NCBI GenBank assembly: GCA_017551625.1
Contig: JAFZLF010000009.1
Location: 1-64,000 of the forward strand
Direction of reading: 5' to 3'
DNA from: Clostridiales bacterium
Lineage (GTDB): Bacteria; Bacillota; Clostridia; Saccharofermentanales; Saccharofermentanaceae
Length of the DNA: 64,000 nt
The translations under genes were made by a program, and so were the position numbers. Positions 60,147 to 64,000 of the stretch are shown one piece after another. The notes beneath the pieces are model-generated. The model worked only from the letters and a program-made list of their open reading frames with translations, did not search any database and had not been told where the DNA came from. How positions within the stretch are numbered: the first letter of the stretch is position 1; each line of letters opens with the position of its first letter.

Positions 60147-61108
60147 AGAGAAAGCAGCTGGCCCCCCATATCCATGCCGATCAGCCGGCGGCCGAGCGCT
60201 ATCTCTACGTGCTCCTGGCTCTGCTTCCCGCGTGGCTCGGAGCGGTATTCTATTATGGTGTCCGTGTGGTCATACTGTCGGTCTTGTCTGCCGGTTGTTT
60301 CTTCGGCGTGGACTTTTTCGTGTCCAGGCGGATGTATCCCGAACAATCCTATTACGTGGATCTCAGTTCTCTGGTCAGCGGGGTCCTTCTGGTTCTTATG
60401 GTCCCTGCGTCTGCGTCTGTCTGGGCGATCCTTCTGGCTTCACTGTTCGGATCTCTTCTGGTCAAGCAGGCTTTCGGGGGAGTCGGAACGAATATTCTTA
60501 ACCCAGCTCTGGCCTCACGGGCCTTCCTGGAAGTGACCTTTCCGGTACAGATGAAGGCGGCCGAAGCGCCGTTTTCCGGTCTGTGGCATCTCTCTTCACT
60601 TCTTAACGGAAGCCCGGCGGAACAGACGGCCTTCGGTGATACATCAATCTCGTGGATGAATATCCTTTCCGGACGGCTTCTCGGCATGGCCGGAGTCACA
60701 TCGGCCGTGCTTCTCCTTCTCGGACTTCTGATCCTCGTGGAACGCAGGCTGTTCCGATTCGAGGCGCCGGTCGGGTATTTTCTCGTGCTGATCATCGGAT
60801 ATGTCCCGTTCTACTGGGATGCGCTGCGTCTCGATGCGTTCTTCCTGTGGCTCTGTACGGGAGGCCTGCTTCTGGTCGGAATCTTCATGCTCAACGATTA
60901 TTCGACTATTCCGATGGATCCGCGCGGAAGATTCATGTTCGGCCTTGTTGCCGGACTTCTGACACTGGTCCTTTACCGGTTCGGAAACAGTTCCTATGCG
61001 ATGATCTTTCCGGTCCTGATGATGAATATGACGACTCCGATCTTCGATCACTATCTCCGCCCGCGTGCTTTTTCCAAGCCGAGCTGGTATCGGGAGGTGG
61101 ATGAATGA
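60143..61108 (+). CDS. RnfD-like membrane subunit lacking flavinylation motif
   Basis: A 321-residue protein with about nine helices. FGGVGTNILNPALASRAFLE and LNDYSTIPMDPRGRFMFG, then MIFPVLMMNMTTPIFDHY, follow the RnfD/NqrB pattern. The segment that should hold S/T-G-A-T, where FMN is bound to threonine, reads instead through APFSGLWHLSSLLNGSPAEQ with no such motif. GSLGETS, common in RnfD, is GMAGVTS here. It overlaps both neighbours by 4 nt. The subunit identity is solid; redox activity is doubtful. Confidence 0.85.
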   Translation: MKRKQLAPHIHADQPAAERYLYVLLALLPAWLGAVFYYGVRVVILSVLSAGCFFGVDFFVSRRMYPEQSYYVDLSSLVSGVLLVLMVPASASVWAILLASLFGSLLVKQAFGGVGTNILNPALASRAFLEVTFPVQMKAAEAPFSGLWHLSSLLNGSPAEQTAFGDTSISWMNILSGRLLGMAGVTSAVLLLLGLLILVERRLFRFEAPVGYFLVLIIGYVPFYWDALRLDAFFLWLCTGGLLLVGIFMLNDYSTIPMDPRGRFMFGLVAGLLTLVLYRFGNSSYAMIFPVLMMNMTTPIFDHYLRPRAFSKPSWYREVDE

Positions 61109-62316
61109 ACCGGTCGTTTTTTAAAGGATTGACTCTGCGCGCGATTATCTGCGTGGTGCTGACGATGGGATTTCTGATCTCGTGTCTGGGCTATGCCCGT
61201 TCTGTGGCGAGATCCGGCCAGCAGGAGAAATACAGGGAACTCTACGGCTCGCTTCTGATGGCTTCTGAATACCGTTCGCTTAATACAGAAGTTCTGGAAA
61301 ACCACGAGAGTGTACTTGAGGTGTTCAGCGCCTACGACGAGTCGGGCCGACTGATCGGCTATGTTCTTGATGTCAAAAAACAGATGACGGATGGCGTGGT
61401 CCATACACAGATGAGCATCAGTGAAGATGGTGAAAACCTTATGAATATCCGCGTGGTCGAGATGAGTGGTATCGGAGAAGCGCTCACGGATGAACAGGTG
61501 GATGCGCTTCGCGTCCAGCTTGCCGGGAAACGTATCCCTGTGTCGGTCCGCAAAGATCTGCCGACCGATGTCTATAAACAGATGGACTATGATCCGCTCT
61601 TAGGCCTTCACGATGGCGTGTACTACGCCGAGGCGGAAAAAACGGCATCTGACGGATATAAGGATTACTGTGAGATCGAGGTTTCCGGCGGCCGGATCAT
61701 ACGTGTAGAGTGGAATGCCGTCAATGAACTCTCGCATACCCGTTACGATGATTCCATCAGCGGAGAGTATAAGGTGAGCGGGAATATCTGGGCGGAGCAG
61801 TCGTACCGGCTGTGTAATCACCTCGTTCTGGTGCAGGATCCGGTGAAACTCGCGATGAAGTCTGACGGAAAAACAGAGATCATCGACGGGGTGACGATCG
61901 ATATCTCGACCTTTGTTGCACTGGTCAATGAATGTATCGCCAATTCGCGTTCCTCCTACACGAAGGAACAATATTTCCGTGATCTTCGGGGATCTGATGA
62001 GACAACAGGGGATGAACCGGAAGAAACGACTTTGCCCGAAAACCAGACTCCGGACAACACGAAAGAAACCTTTGAGACGGCCGCGCCGACGGCTACTTCG
62101 GAACCTTCGGAGATCGGTGTCATCGGAGGAGAAGACGGAGTTGTTTCCGCTGATGCGGATAACATTCTCTCAGATAGTGTCGACGGGATCCCGCTAAGTG
62201 AGATCCGAACCTATATCGATGGGATTCCGGAGGCACAGGAACAGACAGCGGCACTGCTGTCTACGGTAAATGAGGCATATAAGTTTATGCGCGAATACTT
62301 GAACTGGGTGGGCTGA
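61105..62316 (+). CDS. RnfG-like protein with FMN_bind-like repeat, no SGAT
   Basis: A 403-residue protein with one N-terminal helix (IICVVLTMGFLISCLGYARS). An RnfG-like domain (GRLIGYVLDVKKQMTDGVVH, then VEMSGIGEALTDEQ) is followed by an FMN_bind-like domain (LHDGVYYAEAEKTASDGYKD). At its end, where D-a-V-T-G-A-T-i-S-T is expected, the sequence is DGVTIDISTF, so the flavin-bearing threonine is missing. A Thr/Glu/Pro-rich linker (~295-345) and a short helical tail follow. Most of the protein should lie outside the membrane. Confidence 0.75.
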   Translation: MNRSFFKGLTLRAIICVVLTMGFLISCLGYARSVARSGQQEKYRELYGSLLMASEYRSLNTEVLENHESVLEVFSAYDESGRLIGYVLDVKKQMTDGVVHTQMSISEDGENLMNIRVVEMSGIGEALTDEQVDALRVQLAGKRIPVSVRKDLPTDVYKQMDYDPLLGLHDGVYYAEAEKTASDGYKDYCEIEVSGGRIIRVEWNAVNELSHTRYDDSISGEYKVSGNIWAEQSYRLCNHLVLVQDPVKLAMKSDGKTEIIDGVTIDISTFVALVNECIANSRSSYTKEQYFRDLRGSDETTGDEPEETTLPENQTPDNTKETFETAAPTATSEPSEIGVIGGEDGVVSADADNILSDSVDGIPLSEIRTYIDGIPEAQEQTAALLSTVNEAYKFMREYLNWVG

Positions 62317-62317
62317 G

Positions 62318-63445
62318 ATGAAAGAGAAGGAATATATCTCGACAAAACAATATCGCATCCTTCTGTCGTTTTCGCTGTTGATGATCTTCACCACCAGATC
62401 TCTTCCGGCGTTCTGCGGAGCCTGTCTGCAGACGATCATGTTCGTCCTTTTGAACCGGGAGATTTTCGACCGCATCTCCAATAAGCGTATCTGCTGGGGG
62501 ATCTTCCTGACGATGTCGGCGCTTATGGGAGAAGGGATGTTCTTCCTGTCGAGGTTTCTTCCCGAATCCTTCTCCAGTTCCGGATTCTTCCTCCTGCCGG
62601 CGTCGACATTCCTGTTCCTGAGTGTGCCTATGTTTGATTACTTTGATGAGGAGCACTCGATATCGGTCCGGGAGATCTGGCACGGATTTTTCTACTTTGT
62701 TCCTGCCGGTATTATCGTGTCGATGATCCGTGAACTCTTTGGCCAGTCTTCGGTGTGCGGCGTCTATTTCGAAGGACTTGCCCGATATCAGATCCGGTTC
62801 TTCGGCCGTGTCTCCGGCTCGGCTATGCTGGTCCTCGGCAGCCTCCTGTTCCTGTATTTCCTGAAGAACGGAGAAGACGAGATCCCGTATGTTCTGGATA
62901 CGAAGGAGAAGAGATCGCGGATCTTCCGTCCGATCTCGCTTGTCAGGGAGAAGATGTTCCTCCGTTTGAGTCTGTGCCTCCTGCTCTATGATCTTCTCTT
63001 CGGCGCGATCGGGATCCTCCTGATCTTCCGTATGCCATCGTTCCTTCACCAGCCTGCGCACATCGTCCTTCTGTCTTCCGTGATGTCACTGGTGCTCCTG
63101 ACACTTATCGTCAAGGGACTCCGGCAGAGCGAGACTCTAGATGAGTATAACTATGTACCTTTTCTGGGTGTGATAACCACATCGATCCCATTGATCCTCT
63201 ATATGCGTGATCTGGTCCTTCCTTCTGATGTTTCTGCAGGCATGAAGATCCTCTGGTGGAGCGCGCTGACGGTCGGGATCTGGTTGTTCTCGGTGGTCGT
63301 GATCGCATACTGCCGTGTGATCAACGGAAGGCTGCTGTTCGGTAAACAGCCACGATGTCTGGAGGGGATCCCTCTGATCGTACTTCATGTGCTGCTTGCT
63401 ATGGTCGTATTTATGCCGTGGACAGAAGTACTGGTGAATCTGTAA
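62318..63445 (+). CDS. Membrane protein, possible fused RnfE-RnfA
   Basis: A 375-residue protein with about eleven helices, at the place where rnfE and rnfA normally follow rnfG. The first half has SVREIWHGFFYFVPAGIIVS and MIRELFGQSSVCG, resembling the RnfE S-x-x-D-G...G-iREllG region. The second half has YVPFLGVITTSIPLIL, resembling LGIyLPLITTNC of RnfA, and LEGIPLIVLHVLLAMVVF, resembling its G-x-PI-x-LI end. The NC cysteines that bind the intramembrane 2Fe-2S cluster are replaced (SV and SI). The homology is by eye; the alternative is an unrelated multipass protein. Confidence 0.55.
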   Translation: MKEKEYISTKQYRILLSFSLLMIFTTRSLPAFCGACLQTIMFVLLNREIFDRISNKRICWGIFLTMSALMGEGMFFLSRFLPESFSSSGFFLLPASTFLFLSVPMFDYFDEEHSISVREIWHGFFYFVPAGIIVSMIRELFGQSSVCGVYFEGLARYQIRFFGRVSGSAMLVLGSLLFLYFLKNGEDEIPYVLDTKEKRSRIFRPISLVREKMFLRLSLCLLLYDLLFGAIGILLIFRMPSFLHQPAHIVLLSSVMSLVLLTLIVKGLRQSETLDEYNYVPFLGVITTSIPLILYMRDLVLPSDVSAGMKILWWSALTVGIWLFSVVVIAYCRVINGRLLFGKQPRCLEGIPLIVLHVLLAMVVFMPWTEVLVNL

Positions 63446-63468
63446 GAAGTGAAAAGGAGACGATTTAA

Positions 63469-64000
63469 TTGAAGATCGTGATAACGTGCCTCTTTGGGCT
63501 GGAACATTACTGTGTAGAGGATCTGGAAAACATCGGTTATACCAGGGACAGGATTCAGGTGACGGACGGACAGATCATCCTCCTGACTACGCCTGAGAAG
63601 ATGGCGGAGGATGCTGCCCGGGTGTGCCTGTGGAGCCGGCGGGGAGAGCGTGTGCTTCTGTCTATAGGGGAGTTCTTCGCAGATACATTTGATGCATTCT
63701 TTGACGGGATCGCTTCCGTTTCGTGGGCAAACTGGATCCCGTACGGCGCGGCTTTTCATGTGAACGGCTATTCGCGTGATTCGAAACTGTTCGGCATCCC
63801 GGCATGCCAGAGTCTGGCGAAGAAGGCGATCGTACGGGCGCTCTCTGCCGTCCGGCCGGGGTCTTCGGAGGGGCGGATCGAGGAAGATGAACGTATCGGG
63901 CTTGTGAAGATCGTCTTCGGCATCGTGAGAGATAACGTAAACCTGATGATCGACATCACGGGTGACGGGCTGCACAAGCGCGGATACCGGCCACTCATGC
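63469..64000 (+). CDS. THUMP-domain class I rRNA methyltransferase (RlmL/YpsC type), 3' end outside window
   Basis: Starts at TTG 63469 (AAGGAG eight bases upstream) with KIVITCLFGLEHYCVEDLEN. The THUMP region continues through YGAAFHVNGYSRDSKLFGIP and VNLMIDITGDGLHKRGYRPL, the family hallmark just before the methyltransferase domain. The frame is open to base 64000, so the catalytic domain is cut off. The family methylates guanosine N2 of 23S rRNA. No link to the Rnf-like operon is evident apart from a 23-bp gap. Confidence 0.88.
   Translation, partial: MKIVITCLFGLEHYCVEDLENIGYTRDRIQVTDGQIILLTTPEKMAEDAARVCLWSRRGERVLLSIGEFFADTFDAFFDGIASVSWANWIPYGAAFHVNGYSRDSKLFGIPACQSLAKKAIVRALSAVRPGSSEGRIEEDERIGLVKIVFGIVRDNVNLMIDITGDGLHKRGYRPLM

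Overview
The window looks like a chromosomal segment of a Clostridia-type Firmicute. Supporting signs are AGGAGG-type ribosome binding sites, AddAB rather than RecBCD, a SigA-type primary sigma factor, DUF4364, the TIGR03960/TIGR03936 gene pair, CsoR/CopA copper control and an Rnf-derived membrane cluster. Housekeeping stretches look moderately GC-rich; 1-4.4, 31.2-32.2 and 34.3-38.7 kb look more AT-rich, as expected of accessory DNA. Genus cannot be fixed from the sequence alone.

Layout. 0-4.4 kb: an operon of a Clp-type AAA+ ATPase (cut by the window edge), a PP2C phosphatase, a DUF5685 protein and two membrane/coiled-coil proteins sharing a C-terminal domain. 4.4-9.2 kb: zinc-ribbon proteins, an unknown protein and alanine dehydrogenase. 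9.2-12.7 kb: a small repeat cluster, then a copper operon (CsoR operators, csoR, copA). 12.7-17 kb: a retron-type reverse transcriptase with a recognisable msr-msd RNA gene, an orphan VirD4/TraG-type ATPase and a 48-residue ORF, followed by tRNA-Val. 17.5-27.1 kb: an FtsX-type ABC exporter, a PHP phosphoesterase, a two-component system and an ABC-2 transporter. 27.1-34.3 kb: a lipoprotein-like serpin, a second two-component system, a YczE-like protein, a zinc-ribbon protein, an HD hydrolase and two paralogous secreted/membrane proteins. 34.3-38.7 kb: a defence-like cluster (XRE repressor divergent from a DUF1016 nuclease plus RNA ligase operon, an orphan HigA-like regulator, a Phd/RelE-type toxin-antitoxin pair). 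38.9-47.7 kb: pgi, the radical-SAM pair, and a lipid cluster (MarR, acyl carrier protein, lipid kinase, PlsC, acyl-CoA synthetase). 47.7-55 kb: addB-addA. 55.2-58.8 kb: two SigA-like sigma factors around tadA and a zinc-ribbon protein. 58.8-63.4 kb: an Rnf-like operon. The 5' part of an RlmL-type rRNA methyltransferase closes the window.

Three items deserve most attention. (i) The retron: a 16-bp a1/a2 inverted repeat encloses a 211-nt hairpin-rich RNA directly upstream of an RT carrying NAxxH, YCDD and VTG motifs; no familiar effector is adjacent, only a VirD4-like ATPase. (ii) The Rnf-like operon keeps RnfC 4Fe-4S motifs, but RnfD and RnfG lack the S/T-G-A-T flavinylation motif, RnfE and RnfA seem fused into one protein without the usual NC cysteines, and rnfB is not there. 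(iii) A DUF1016 nuclease translationally coupled to a DraRnl-type RNA ligase under a palindromic operator. All family assignments come from reading motifs; no search was run.
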